Shown here in pieces: positions 1-7,410 of a stretch of DNA of 64,000 nucleotides. The first letter of the stretch is position 1; each line of letters begins with the position of its first letter. Below the pieces are notes generated by a model, which was not told the DNA's origin, did not search any database, and was given only the letters and a program-made list of their open reading frames with translations. Origin of the DNA: Algoriphagus litoralis (GTDB taxonomy: Bacteria; Bacteroidota; Bacteroidia; Cytophagales; Cyclobacteriaceae); NCBI RefSeq assembly GCF_003259255.1, contig NZ_QGOL01000017.1, positions 1 through 64,000 of the forward strand, read 5' to 3'. A program made the position numbers and the translations under genes.

Positions 1-102
1 GACGGCTATGGCCTGCAAAGGCAGGCCCGAAGGGTGTCGAACTATCTTTAACCAAAAATACTCCATTCTTGGTACCCCCCTTCTGATCTATTCCTGTTTA
101 AA

Positions 103-519
103 ATGTCTAAAATCCCTGAAACTATTTTTATTTGTAAATCCTTATATTTGAACCGAATAAGAAAGATGGACTATTCTTCTGAACATATCGAAAAATCAAG
201 AATTGCACTGGGTCGTGTCATTGCTCCACTGGCGTTTTGGTCATTTTCTAATCCGGATTCGGTAAAGAAAATACCTGATGACCTATTGATTGAAGCAGTT
301 TTAATCCATGGAAACGATGCATTAAGAAGGAGACTTTTTAGTCTGTACAAACCAAGCCATATCAAAAATGTCTGGGAAAGCAGATTGATCATCCAGGGCC
401 CCAGACTTGATTTTCTGAACAGAATGCTTGCAAAAGATTTTTTCAGTATCGCCCAACCCGAAAAGTATATTGAAAAATCATACCAAAGGGACAATCTCTA
501 TGCAAGGTTTAGCACCTAA
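103..519 (+). CDS. AbiEi-like/DUF6922-type antitoxin candidate
   Basis: The protein has 138 residues from the first ATG. A second in-frame ATG at 166 would give 117 residues and lies just after a Bacteroidota-type -7 box, so it may be the real start. The pattern of a hydrophobic 'LAFWSF' segment, an 'LIEAVLIHGN' helix, a 'LFSLYKPSHIKNVW' helix and a terminal 'DFF' resembles the small partner found upstream of AbiEii-type nucleotidyltransferase toxins in Bacteroidota. It overlaps the following toxin reading frame by 20 bases, so the two are translationally coupled. The role as neutralising partner is inferred from gene order and general resemblance, not from a diagnostic motif. Confidence 0.6.
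   Translation: MSKIPETIFICKSLYLNRIRKMDYSSEHIEKSRIALGRVIAPLAFWSFSNPDSVKKIPDDLLIEAVLIHGNDALRRRLFSLYKPSHIKNVWESRLIIQGPRLDFLNRMLAKDFFSIAQPEKYIEKSYQRDNLYARFST
143..150 (+). promoter_or_regulatory. Possible -7 box (TATATTTG)
   Basis: TATATTTG fits the Bacteroidota TAnnTTTG -7 consensus and lies 15 bases before the ATG at 166. No convincing TTTG sits at the usual -33 distance. The match would favour the internal start of the antitoxin gene. Confidence 0.3.
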
Positions 520-1151
520 TACCCTAAATGTCTTCGACAAAGTCTCAAATCTCGAATCTATAAAAGGATTTGTTTTGGTTGGGGGTACAGGAATTGCCCT
601 TCAAATTAATCATCGACTGAGCGAAGATCTGGACTTTTGCAGATGGGTGCCCACTACTAGTGCAACCCATGCCATTTCAGTAAAAGAGATCGAAGCTGAG
701 CTGAAGAATAATTTTGAAAATGTCACTTACCAATCATCTCAGTTTTGATCAGGTTGATTTCAGAATCGAAGGAGTCAAACTAACATTTTTTAATGAGGTG
801 GGATTGGTTTGTCCTCCATTTACTCCCATAATCTATTCTTGTAATATCCTCGGGATCCCGCTATCACTTCATGGAAGCATGAAGGTCAAAACCTTATTTG
901 AAAGAATAACCTATCGGGATTATTATGACCTTTTCGTGCTTTTGTCTGAAAAGCATATGAATTTGGATGAATTGATCAGCGCTGCCGTTCAATACCAGCC
1001 AAGACTGAAAAAAACCATGATTATCAAGAGACTTTTGGTCTGGAATGAAATGAATAAAGATTCCGGCTTTCCTCAACTTTCACCCCGTTATACTGTTAGC
1101 CCTGAGGAAATGGGGCAATTTTTTCTGGAAGAAATCAATCAGCTCGGATAA
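500..1151 (+). pseudogene. AbiEii-like nucleotidyltransferase toxin, frameshifted
   Basis: The first part starts at ATG 500 and carries 'VGGTGIALQINHRLSEDLDF', the AbiEii-family nucleotidyltransferase signature: a Gly-rich loop followed by the DLDF metal-binding acids. It stops at 748. The rest of the family fold continues in another frame, open from about 714 to 1151, with 'FRIEGVKLTFFNE', 'MKVKTLFERITYRDYYDLFVL' and a helical tail. Joining the frames near 720-748 gives a protein of roughly 215 residues, a normal size for a short AbiEii. The simplest reading is one frameshift that inactivates the toxin. Sequencing error and programmed frameshifting remain possible. The upstream partner is intact. 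Confidence 0.75.
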
Positions 1152-1227
1152 GCTGGGAATTTAAATCCTGATGAAAAAAAATCCCGATAAGCGGTAAAGT
1201 GATAGAGTCCCATCTTTAAAATTTATG

Positions 1228-1383
1228 CTATACGGGTTTAGCAAATCGGATATCGTTTTTCTTGAGGTACTCTTCGACCGTTCTGTTCTCTACCGCCTTA
1301 CGCAATTCTCCCTTTTGGCTTACCAAAGCCTTGACGGCTTCGGCAGCTTTGGAATCTTTCTTTATGGTAATCTTGATAATCAT
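1228..1383 (-). CDS. Small basic/helical hypothetical protein (51 aa)
   Basis: An ATG-started reading frame on the reverse strand encodes 51 residues, beginning MIIKITIKKDSKAAEAV and ending KKNDIRFAKPV. The short beta-like N-terminus, central charged helix and basic tail are reminiscent of small antitoxins or accessory peptides, but I do not recognise the family. It sits between the AbiE-like pair and the HEPN operon on the operon's strand, about 230 bases beyond its last complete gene. Amino-acid composition looks protein-like. The size leaves real doubt about expression. Confidence 0.5.
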   Translation of the reverse strand: MIIKITIKKDSKAAEAVKALVSQKGELRKAVENRTVEEYLKKNDIRFAKPV

Positions 1384-1447
1384 GAGTCAAATTAATCTAA
1401 AGGCACAGTAATATTGTGATTTTAAAAGCATCATTCTATTTCGCAAT

Positions 1448-1558
1448 TCATTTTGGGCTTTGCAAGTTTTCCGGATCTACCGAGCTTCCCCCCAGTTCCT
1501 TCAATTTGAGATAACTTTCCTTAGCCAGAGGACGCAGATTTTCCCGGTCGTAGGTCAT
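1448..1558 (-). pseudogene. Detached C-terminal fragment of the small paralogous family
   Basis: The frame reads MTYDRENLRPLAKESYLKLK and onward for 36 residues before a stop. 'LRPLAKESYLKL' matches the C-terminal 'LRPLAKECYQAL' of the gene at 1858-2190 and 'LKPLALKCYKGL' of the gene at 3222-3572. It lies just downstream of the 84-residue member at 1611-1865, in a different frame. Together the two pieces make one full family member, so this is the tail of a broken third copy. Confidence 0.65.
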
Positions 1559-1610
1559 TTCATGTGTTTATAATTTGATTTTCATTGGCCACATGGAATG
1601 CCCTGATTAA

Positions 1611-1865
1611 TCATTTCCCTGTGTGAGAAGCCATTTTCATGGGCATTTCAAGCTCCTTACATTTCTCTATTTGATCCCAATACAAACTAAAAAACGGATC
1701 GATCGATTCTTCCCCTCTCATCCCCATCAACTCCGCAATAATGTAGGAAATCTCCAAATCGTGATACCCTTCCTCTGTAAAACCGATCGATTCCAATCCA
1801 TAGATCAGCTGCATGTGCCGAAGGTCCTGCATGATCAGTTCCTCAATAAGCAATTCCCTATTCAT
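1611..1865 (-). CDS. Small unknown-family protein, truncated paralogue (84 aa)
   Basis: This is the last reading frame of the reverse-strand operon and overlaps the previous gene by 8 bases. Its N-terminus 'LLIEELIMQDLRHMQLIYGLE' matches the other two copies ('EELIEELIIADMKHSQL', 'EELIVELIIQDLRFFQI'). It ends after 84 residues, against 110 and 116 in the intact copies. The missing conserved C-terminal block is found in another frame at 1448-1558. It is therefore probably a decaying gene that still codes for the N-terminal two thirds. The function of the family is unknown to me. Confidence 0.65.
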   Translation of the reverse strand: MNRELLIEELIMQDLRHMQLIYGLESIGFTEEGYHDLEISYIIAELMGMRGEESIDPFFSLYWDQIEKCKELEMPMKMASHTGK

Positions 1866-2190
1866 ATGTTCCCTCCTTTAATTCCTTAGCAAGCACCACC
1901 AAAGCTTGATAGCATTCCTTGGCCAGCGGGCGAAGCTCCTCCCCCAAATGCGTGATGGAATAATCACTTGCCTTGTGCATATAGCTCAGGTAGCAGTTTG
2001 TAAAACCATCCACTCCATCACATTTTTCTACGTCAAATATTCTGAGCAGCAGATCATAGAGTCCCAGGTAATGATTTTCTGTGCTTAAATCCAAAGCCTC
2101 TAATCCATCTGTCAACTGAGAATGCTTCATATCAGCGATTATCAGTTCTTCAATCAGTTCTTCAACAGAGATGTTCAGTTCAGTTTTCAT
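1858..2190 (-). CDS. Small unknown-family protein, intact paralogue (110 aa)
   Basis: This is a 110-residue acidic, predicted all-helical protein. It shares three blocks with the genes at 3222-3572 and 1611-1865: N-terminal 'EELIEELIIADMKHSQ', a central 'Y..YM' segment and C-terminal 'LRPLAKECYQAL'. There is no signal peptide or membrane segment, so it is cytoplasmic. It starts three bases after the HEPN gene stops and overlaps the next gene by 8 bases, so it is co-translated with both. Multiple related copies around one HEPN gene suggest partners, inhibitors or specificity subunits. That is inference, as I do not recognise the family. Confidence 0.8.
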   Translation of the reverse strand: MKTELNISVEELIEELIIADMKHSQLTDGLEALDLSTENHYLGLYDLLLRIFDVEKCDGVDGFTNCYLSYMHKASDYSITHLGEELRPLAKECYQALVVLAKELKEGTYE

Positions 2191-2193
2191 GGG

Positions 2194-3225
2194 TTATGAG
2201 TTAAGTGGAATGAAATAGTATTCAAAATGCCTATCACACAGCCTCCGAACCTCAGCTACCCGTTTTGAAAGAGTTCTAGATACCGCCTCTTCCACCGGGA
2301 ATTCTGTTTTGTACCGAACTTTGCAATAGGCATCCTCCAAAGTTTGCAGAAGATTGATCTCCTTCTCTGTATCCTGAGGAAACACAGAAGCCAGCTCTGG
2401 GATAAACTGGTAGCATTCTCTAAGCAGGACTCGGGTTTCATGGCTTTTGAGTTCGCGCTTCTCCCATGCAAGTTTGAGTCCCCTCAGCCGGAGTTCCAGT
2501 GCCTGATGGAGGAAAAACAGGGATACGTCCCATTGCTGATTTTCCTGCTCATCGAGGGCATGCTTCCAGAACTGATCTGCTCGTTCCCAGTTCTTTTCAA
2601 GGCTGGACCGGAGTTGGAGCATTCGTTCCTGAAGTCGTTCGGACGGGATTTCTTTCAGGTCCTTGACTCCTGATTTTCTGTAGATCAGCTGAAGCTGCCT
2701 GAAATGATAATGAAAAAACAGATTGCCCTTACCCAAATCCCGAATAAGTACATTTCGGTTGACCGCATGAATCGCGATCTCCTGCTTGCCAAGAGCCAGG
2801 AAGCTAAACAGGCCTTGTGTATTATGGTAGGCATCCAATTCCTGATGCCGGAGTACCACATACACTTCTCTCCGGTGAGTAATATCAGCATGGCTAAGAT
2901 TGGGCAAATCAAAAAGGAAGATCATCTCAGGATCAACCAGGATCTTCAAAGCCTCGATCATTTGAAGGAAATAGCTTTCTGAAGTATTGACCAATTCCGG
3001 AATAGGTTCGGATTCCGCTGCGGGTTCGGGCTCAGGGGCATATACCAACTCCAATAGCTGCTTCAGGTCTTCGTAGAAGGCAAGCATTTCTTTCAATTGG
3101 ACAGGATTCTGGGCCATTTGTGGATCGGCAATCCAGGCTTTGAGCAGATTCCAGAGTAAGAGTTTACACTTCTCCTTGTTTTGGGAATCCGAAAACAGAT
3201 CTGGGAAGGGATGAAGAGTTTTCAT
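2194..3225 (-). CDS. HEPN-domain protein with degenerate nucleotidyltransferase-like half
   Basis: The protein has 343 residues. Residues about 213-335 look like a HEPN domain: 'RADQFWKHALDEQ', 'SLFFLHQALELRLRGLKLAW', 'KSHETRVLLREC' and 'DAYCKVRYKTEF'. These follow the HEPN half of Bacteroidota nucleotidyltransferase-HEPN fusions. Residues about 86-205 track the nucleotidyltransferase half ('VDPEMIFLFDLPN' where IILFGSxARG is expected, then 'GKGNLFFHYHFRQLQLIYRKSG'), but the Gly-Ser and catalytic Asp pair are absent. Residues 60-80 are a Pro/Glu-rich linker. HEPN domains are often RNases or their scaffolds. The tail has an R-x4-H arrangement (R328...H333), which may be coincidental. It overlaps the upstream gene by 4 bases. 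Confidence 0.7.
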   Translation of the reverse strand: MKTLHPFPDLFSDSQNKEKCKLLLWNLLKAWIADPQMAQNPVQLKEMLAFYEDLKQLLELVYAPEPEPAAESEPIPELVNTSESYFLQMIEALKILVDPEMIFLFDLPNLSHADITHRREVYVVLRHQELDAYHNTQGLFSFLALGKQEIAIHAVNRNVLIRDLGKGNLFFHYHFRQLQLIYRKSGVKDLKEIPSERLQERMLQLRSSLEKNWERADQFWKHALDEQENQQWDVSLFFLHQALELRLRGLKLAWEKRELKSHETRVLLRECYQFIPELASVFPQDTEKEINLLQTLEDAYCKVRYKTEFPVEEAVSRTLSKRVAEVRRLCDRHFEYYFIPLNS

Positions 3226-3572
3226 TTTTCCATCCGATTAAATCCTCCCGTTTCTCCATATTTCAAAGATGGATTTGCCTCCAGTTCCTTAATTCTGTTG
3301 ATTAATCCCTTGTAGCATTTTAGAGCCAATGGTTTCAAAAACTCACCGTAGTATGAGAAAGGCTGGAATTTAACTTCTTTCATATACTCCATGTAAGTAT
3401 CCCCAAGATCAAAATAATCGATCTCATCACTCTTACCCCATGCCTTTATAATCAATTGAAGGATTTCAAAACGGCAAAATTCCATTTCTCTTGCAGCCCT
3501 GATTTTCAAAGAAATCTGAAAGAATCTCAGGTCCTGAATGATCAATTCAACTATCAGTTCTTCAGTGTTCAT
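3222..3572 (-). CDS. Small unknown-family protein, intact paralogue (116 aa)
   Basis: This is the first of three tandem members of a small helical family, with 116 residues. Its blocks are 'EELIVELIIQDLRFFQI' at the N-terminus and 'LKPLALKCYKGLINRIKEL' near the end, plus a 15-residue tail not seen in the 110-residue copy. It overlaps the 407-residue gene by 11 bases and the HEPN gene by 4 bases (ATGA), so translation is tightly coupled. No membrane segments are visible. Its position on both sides of the HEPN gene, as divergent copies, implies duplication followed by specialisation. The function is unknown. Confidence 0.8.
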   Translation of the reverse strand: MNTEELIVELIIQDLRFFQISLKIRAAREMEFCRFEILQLIIKAWGKSDEIDYFDLGDTYMEYMKEVKFQPFSYYGEFLKPLALKCYKGLINRIKELEANPSLKYGETGGFNRMEK

Positions 3573-4785
3573 TTGTTTGTGATTTTGGGTTTGCAGTAAG
3601 ATTTTCGGCTTTTTTATCGGGATCCAACCTCAATAGGATCAAATGGCATGCTTCCACCATTTTGATAAGTTCATTGACTTTACTCTGGGTCTTGATTGAA
3701 AAATGGTGCTCCATTGAACTGAAGTGATCCATGCATTCTAACAAACATTGATCGAGGAAGCTGCACCATTCCGTTTTACTTGATTCTTTGAAAAATGACT
3801 CCAAAAAAAACAGAGGACTATGTATTTCCTCTTCATTTAGGTAAATCGGAAATTGCTTAGGCAAATCAGGATGATAAGCTCCGATCTTGTTGGCAACATC
3901 TTGATTCACTACATGAAAAAGTTGGACCTCCAAAAACACATCAGCTTGATCATCTGAATAATAATTGGTCAATACTTCGGAGTGGGTCACGAGCTGTTTG
4001 AGATACTCTACATTTCGAATAAAATCACTCGGATTTTTCCCAAACCAAACCGGGTTTTTGTCATAATAACCTGATCGAATCGTCTCCAAAAGTTCTCTGA
4101 AGAATTTAATATCGAAATAACTAAACAGAAATTTGATATGAGAAAAACTAGCAGTCCATATCTTATCCCAATTTTTCCCTTCCCATTTTTCCAAAGATTC
4201 TGGGGAATATTTGAAATACCTTACAAAAAGCAGATGACACAATTCGACTAATTGATAAAGTGTAATAAACTCAGTTCTGTCATATAATTCCGGAACAAAG
4301 CTTAGAGCAGTTTGATCATCTATGTTCAATTCAGACAAGCTGATACTAGACCATTGGCGTATTAAATGAATCCAATTTTCAAAACAGTTGGTCTCATAGA
4401 TAAAGTAAAGTTCGAGCACTGGATTCACCAGAGCTTTTGATCTCAAAAAAATAGGAAGCGCTGTATAATTATATTTAGAGTCTTCAACTCCAACAGCAGG
4501 AGGCACTAAATTCTTAACCTTTACCTTCTTGATTTTATAAAAATCCACATGGTAATCGGAAATCTTCCTAGCAGCCGCCAGCATCCGCTCCAGTTCACGC
4601 ATAATGCGATCATGGTCTTTGCTATTTTGTCCCATCCAGGTTTCCTTTGTGCGGTGCAAGCCATTTTCGAGTTTGCGTAATTCCGCACGCCAACCTGGCA
4701 GATCCATTACCTCTGTAAAGAGCCGAGTGATTTCCCCCAAGGGATTATTGTAAGCTTCAGCGCTTAAAATTTCATAAGGACTCAT
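3562..4785 (-). CDS. Unknown 407-residue protein, first long gene of HEPN operon
   Basis: ATG at 4785 is the first possible start, because an in-frame stop lies a few codons upstream. The N-terminal 75 residues are charged and helical ('WRAELRKLENGLHRTKETW', 'IMRELERMLAAARKI'). The remainder is rich in aromatic residues and helices, with 'FENWIHLIRQW' and 'YFDIKFFRELLETI' as examples. I see no signal peptide, membrane span, zinc cluster, P-loop or nuclease motif, and do not recognise the family. Leading an overlapping operon with a HEPN protein, it may be the sensor or scaffold, but that is a guess from position only. Confidence 0.75.
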   Translation of the reverse strand: MSPYEILSAEAYNNPLGEITRLFTEVMDLPGWRAELRKLENGLHRTKETWMGQNSKDHDRIMRELERMLAAARKISDYHVDFYKIKKVKVKNLVPPAVGVEDSKYNYTALPIFLRSKALVNPVLELYFIYETNCFENWIHLIRQWSSISLSELNIDDQTALSFVPELYDRTEFITLYQLVELCHLLFVRYFKYSPESLEKWEGKNWDKIWTASFSHIKFLFSYFDIKFFRELLETIRSGYYDKNPVWFGKNPSDFIRNVEYLKQLVTHSEVLTNYYSDDQADVFLEVQLFHVVNQDVANKIGAYHPDLPKQFPIYLNEEEIHSPLFFLESFFKESSKTEWCSFLDQCLLECMDHFSSMEHHFSIKTQSKVNELIKMVEACHLILLRLDPDKKAENLTANPKSQTNEH

Positions 4786-4852
4786 AGGATAATATTTTGG
4801 TGAAACCTAGCAGGCCACCGCCCACCTGGTTCTCCAAAATTTGCAAGTCCAT
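4772..4852 (-). CDS. Possible 26-residue leader peptide
   Basis: A short frame starting MDLQILENQVGGGLLGF and ending 14 bases inside the 407-residue gene. It has a Gly-Gly-Gly core followed by hydrophobic residues. It lies directly downstream of a perfect 10-bp-stem hairpin on the same strand. It could be a coupling or leader peptide. Expression is unproven and chance cannot be excluded. Confidence 0.25.
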   Translation of the reverse strand: MDLQILENQVGGGLLGFTKILSYESL

Positions 4853-4859
4853 GACTGCT

Positions 4860-4884
4860 AAGCTATTCCAAAGAGGAATAGCTT
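4860..4884. repeat. Perfect hairpin upstream of the HEPN operon
   Basis: Arms AAGCTATTCC (4860-4869) and GGAATAGCTT (4875-4884) flank a 5-base loop. On the reverse strand it falls in the leader of the HEPN operon, a few bases before the 26-codon frame. It could be a regulator site, an RNA structure or a REP-type palindrome. Confidence 0.6.
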
Positions 4885-4918
4885 ATTCTTGAAATGGCAT
4901 ATTTTATTCCTGTGCTTC

Positions 4919-5046
4919 GGTGTAGTTTAACACCAGCCTTGGCGTAGTTTACCCTCCTTGCAAGCTGACCTCTCGCTAAAAAGCTTCATCGAAGCATCTT
5001 TGACGCTCGATCTTGCCTGTGTATCCAAATGAATTTGCAATTCGAA
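4919..5046. repeat. Bulged-hairpin dispersed repeat, copy 1 (diverged)
   Basis: Contains the 'GCGTAGTTT' half-element twice (4920s and 4942-4950). It ends with GAATT-TGC-AATTC (5031-5043), the second small hairpin of the family whose clean core is GCGTAGTTTGCAAAACGC. It lies between the HEPN operon leader and the REP-like palindromes. Confidence 0.6.
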
Positions 5047-5053
5047 CCTACCA

Positions 5054-5120
5054 AATGGCTAAAGCCATTATTTACCCAACCGATTCGACCCATAGCCCAC
5101 CGTTTAAACGGTGGGCTATG
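5054..5120. repeat. REP-like palindrome pair
   Basis: 5054-5069 is a short hairpin with arms AATGGCT and AGCCATT. 5091-5120 is a perfect 30-base palindrome whose left half is CATAGCCCACCGTTT. It has the look of the REP palindromes scattered through Cytophagales genomes. No transposase is nearby. Confidence 0.65.
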
Positions 5121-5766
5121 TTAGTTCATAGTCAATTGCTCTAACCAATTCAATGGATTTTGTAGACCCCAGTCCAAACCACAAATCGCCTACCCCGAGC
5201 AGAGGATATTGAAACATTCGATCCATATACCCTTCCTCCCTGATGCACAAAGAAGCCTTTTCTGATTGGCGATTCTATCTTCCCGTCTAGGCGTAAATCC
5301 ATGAAAAAACGGCATACTTGGAAAGATCAACCAAGTAACTGAAAGAATCCTCCCGCATTTTTCCGATCACTTGGAATCACCGTTGAGAGGCATACCCCAT
5401 TGCCGGCAAATGCCTAAAAAAGGTTTTAATTTCTACAGGTTTATTTAGGGTATGTTTAGCCTTTATATATGATATAAATAGTTTTATTATAGCCTATTGA
5501 CCTAAATCAACCCTATTTGATTATAATGTAAACACTAACAAATATATTGCCGGCAATTTTGATTTCTCTTGCTTTTCTATTAGGTTAATACACTGAATTT
5601 CAGCCTACAATCCTGCCGGGGATATTTAGCACGATATGCGGAAATATTGAGAGCGAACACTCGGGTTTTCCGTGGTTTAATCGTCTTGGGACTTTTCGCG
5701 GAATGTTCCAAAATGGGTTTCTGGTACAGGCGGGTAGGCATATTGTAAACCTGTAAACAAAAAGTC
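5121..5766. other. Non-coding stretch, no confident gene
   Basis: A reverse-strand frame at 5150-5302 could encode a 50-residue peptide, but it has no recognisable features. The palindrome TTGCCGGCAA occurs near 5400 and again near 5550, flanking an AT-rich segment (5440-5540) that may hold the promoter of the DUF6266 gene. Nothing else is supported. Confidence 0.5.
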
Positions 5767-6417
5767 ATGGCAACTTTACCCAACTCTAACATCATCTTTC
5801 CCAAGGGGAAAATCGGAACATTGGTCTTCTACACGCTCAACGGCAAAACGGTAGTACGCAGCAAACCCGGTTCAAACCACAAAAACAAAAACAATCCAAG
5901 TCCGCTTCAACTTATCCAGCGGGAAAAACTCAAAACCATCAACGCTTTCCTCAAACCCATCAAACAGGCGCTGGATTTTGGCTTTCAGGAATTCCTGACA
6001 CAAAGCAAAAAGGGAATGCACTGCGCCTATTCCGAGATCAATACAAAAGGATATAATCATACCCGGGAGTCTAAAATCGATCCGGCATTCCTACGGGTCA
6101 GTAAGGGAAATCTGCTTGGGCCTGAGAACCCCCAAGTGACAAAAAATGGGAATACGCTTGAAATCACTTGGTCGGATAATTCATCAGAAGGAAAAGCACA
6201 GCGAAGTGATGAAACCTTTATCCTGTGCTATTGCCCGGAGGAGGAAAAATACATCTGGCCTAAGAATAAATTCCGCAGGAATGGCGGGTTGGCGGTGATC
6301 GATTTGGATTCCGAGGAATCCGAGAAATCCTGGCATGTCTATCTTGCTTTCAGTCAGATGAATTTCAAAAAGAAGAGCTATACGCTTTCTGATTCGGTGT
6401 ATTTGGGGAGAGTGTGA
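5767..6417 (+). CDS. DUF6266 family protein
   Basis: The protein has 216 residues and follows the DUF6266 pattern. It has N-terminal 'GKIGTLVFYTLNGKTVVRSKPG', central 'FLKPIKQALDFGFQEF' and 'NTKGYNHTRESKIDPAFLRVSKGNLLGPENPQV', a beta-sandwich-like 'LEITWSDNSSEGKAQRSDETFILCYCPEEE', and the family-typical end 'LSDSVYLGRV'. Such proteins are confined to Bacteroidota and are of unknown function. The beta-rich C-terminus suggests an interaction module. No signal peptide is evident. The gene stands alone, with repeats on both sides. Confidence 0.85.
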   Translation: MATLPNSNIIFPKGKIGTLVFYTLNGKTVVRSKPGSNHKNKNNPSPLQLIQREKLKTINAFLKPIKQALDFGFQEFLTQSKKGMHCAYSEINTKGYNHTRESKIDPAFLRVSKGNLLGPENPQVTKNGNTLEITWSDNSSEGKAQRSDETFILCYCPEEEKYIWPKNKFRRNGGLAVIDLDSEESEKSWHVYLAFSQMNFKKKSYTLSDSVYLGRV

Positions 6418-6478
6418 TTTATTATTGAACTCTATCAAATTTACAGGTCAATACCCTAGCTCGATATAAGTTGGCTTT

Positions 6479-6592
6479 GGACTGAGCGCAGTTTACCCTC
6501 CCTACAAGCGTGCCCCCATCTGGGTGTAGGTTGACGCTGGCCTAGGCGTAGTTTGCAAAACGCCTTTATATCCAAACGAATTTGTAATCCAG
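6479..6592. repeat. Bulged-hairpin dispersed repeat, copy 2
   Basis: The clean core at 6545-6564 pairs GGCGT with ACGCC and TTTG with CAAA, leaving an unpaired AG bulge on one side. It is followed by 'ACGAATTTGTAATCC', a slightly decayed version of the second hairpin. Half-elements GCGCAGTTT and GTGTAGGTT precede it. Confidence 0.7.
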
Positions 6593-6731
6593 CTTGTAGA
6601 ATCTGAATTTTAGTTGAGCATTACTTTAAATATTTCATGTATATCCGCAATTGCACCAGCACTAAAGTGAAAGCAGAATAAGATTTATGAAGTCGAAATT
6701 TTTACAAAATCTCAAATAGCCTTCTTAATTA

Positions 6732-6934
6732 GCTCCGAAGGAGCCAAACCATTCATGACCCTGTACGGAGTGCAGGGTAGTTATTGATAATTTCCTTCCT
6801 TTGAGCCCTGAAAGGGTGAAACTTCAACGTGTCACCCTTTCAGGGCTCCTTTTCTAATATCTTGACTTTGCCCCCGGCTACACCGGGGGTTCCGCCTCGG
6901 CGGACAGGTATGAATTGTTACGATCCTTCGGATC
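6732..6934. repeat. Cluster of six different short palindromes
   Basis: Hairpins in order are: GCTCC/GGAGC (6732-6744), ACCCTG/CAGGGT (6758-6778), a 16-bp perfect stem GAGCCCTGAAAGGGTG with its complement (6803-6848), CCCCCGG/CCGGGGG (6871-6889), TCCGCC/GGCGGA (6891-6904), and GATCC/GGATC (6922-6934). They differ in sequence, so this looks like a landing zone of several REP families rather than a single terminator. The 16-bp stem could still stop transcription. Confidence 0.7.
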
Positions 6935-7016
6935 TTAGGCTACCAAACATTGACCTTTATATCTCCTAATTAAATTTGCCTAGTGGCATCTTTGCGGATA
7001 ATCATAAAATATTTTA

Positions 7017-7349
7017 ATGAAATCGATAGTAATCATAACGAAGCTATTCAATGTACTTACGGTTGGAATTTCTCAAGCTTGTATATTGTTTGTGACAGGA
7101 TTGTTTTTCTTGGGTAGCCAAGAGAACTTTAATGATCTACTTGAAAAATTGCCAGAAGCTTTTTTTAATCGGTTCTTTGCAGGTGTCATTATTGGAATTT
7201 TCGGTTGTATTATCTTAGCTGTAGGAAATTTACTTTTGAATAGGTTTAAACCTCCACACGAAAAAGTAAGAATTTTGAGAATTGTGATTTTTACATTTTT
7301 GTTGAGTATCGTGACTTCTGTAGCAGGAACTAGTTTTTTCTTCCATTAG
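7017..7349 (+). CDS. Small membrane protein, hypothetical (110 aa)
   Basis: The 110 residues contain three likely transmembrane helices: residues about 15-33, 52-74 and 86-108. The loop between the first two is acidic/amphipathic ('NFNDLLEKLPEAF'). I do not recognise the family. It begins the run of same-strand single genes separated by repeats. 61 bases separate it from the DUF4262 gene, so those two may share a transcript. Confidence 0.6.
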   Translation: MKSIVIITKLFNVLTVGISQACILFVTGLFFLGSQENFNDLLEKLPEAFFNRFFAGVIIGIFGCIILAVGNLLLNRFKPPHEKVRILRIVIFTFLLSIVTSVAGTSFFFH

Positions 7350-7410
7350 TCTCCTTCCATCCTCAATTCCAAAACATGCCTTTTGCATTTCAACCTCTAA
7401 TTTTTCTGCC

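Noticed and set aside
3562..4785. RteC-like regulator assignment for the 407-residue protein
   Set aside because: The RteC aromatic signature (DHKYF region) is absent. Left as unknown.
5580..5804. Reverse 74-codon frame overlapping the DUF6266 start
   Set aside because: It overlaps the DUF6266 N-terminus and has no recognisable feature.
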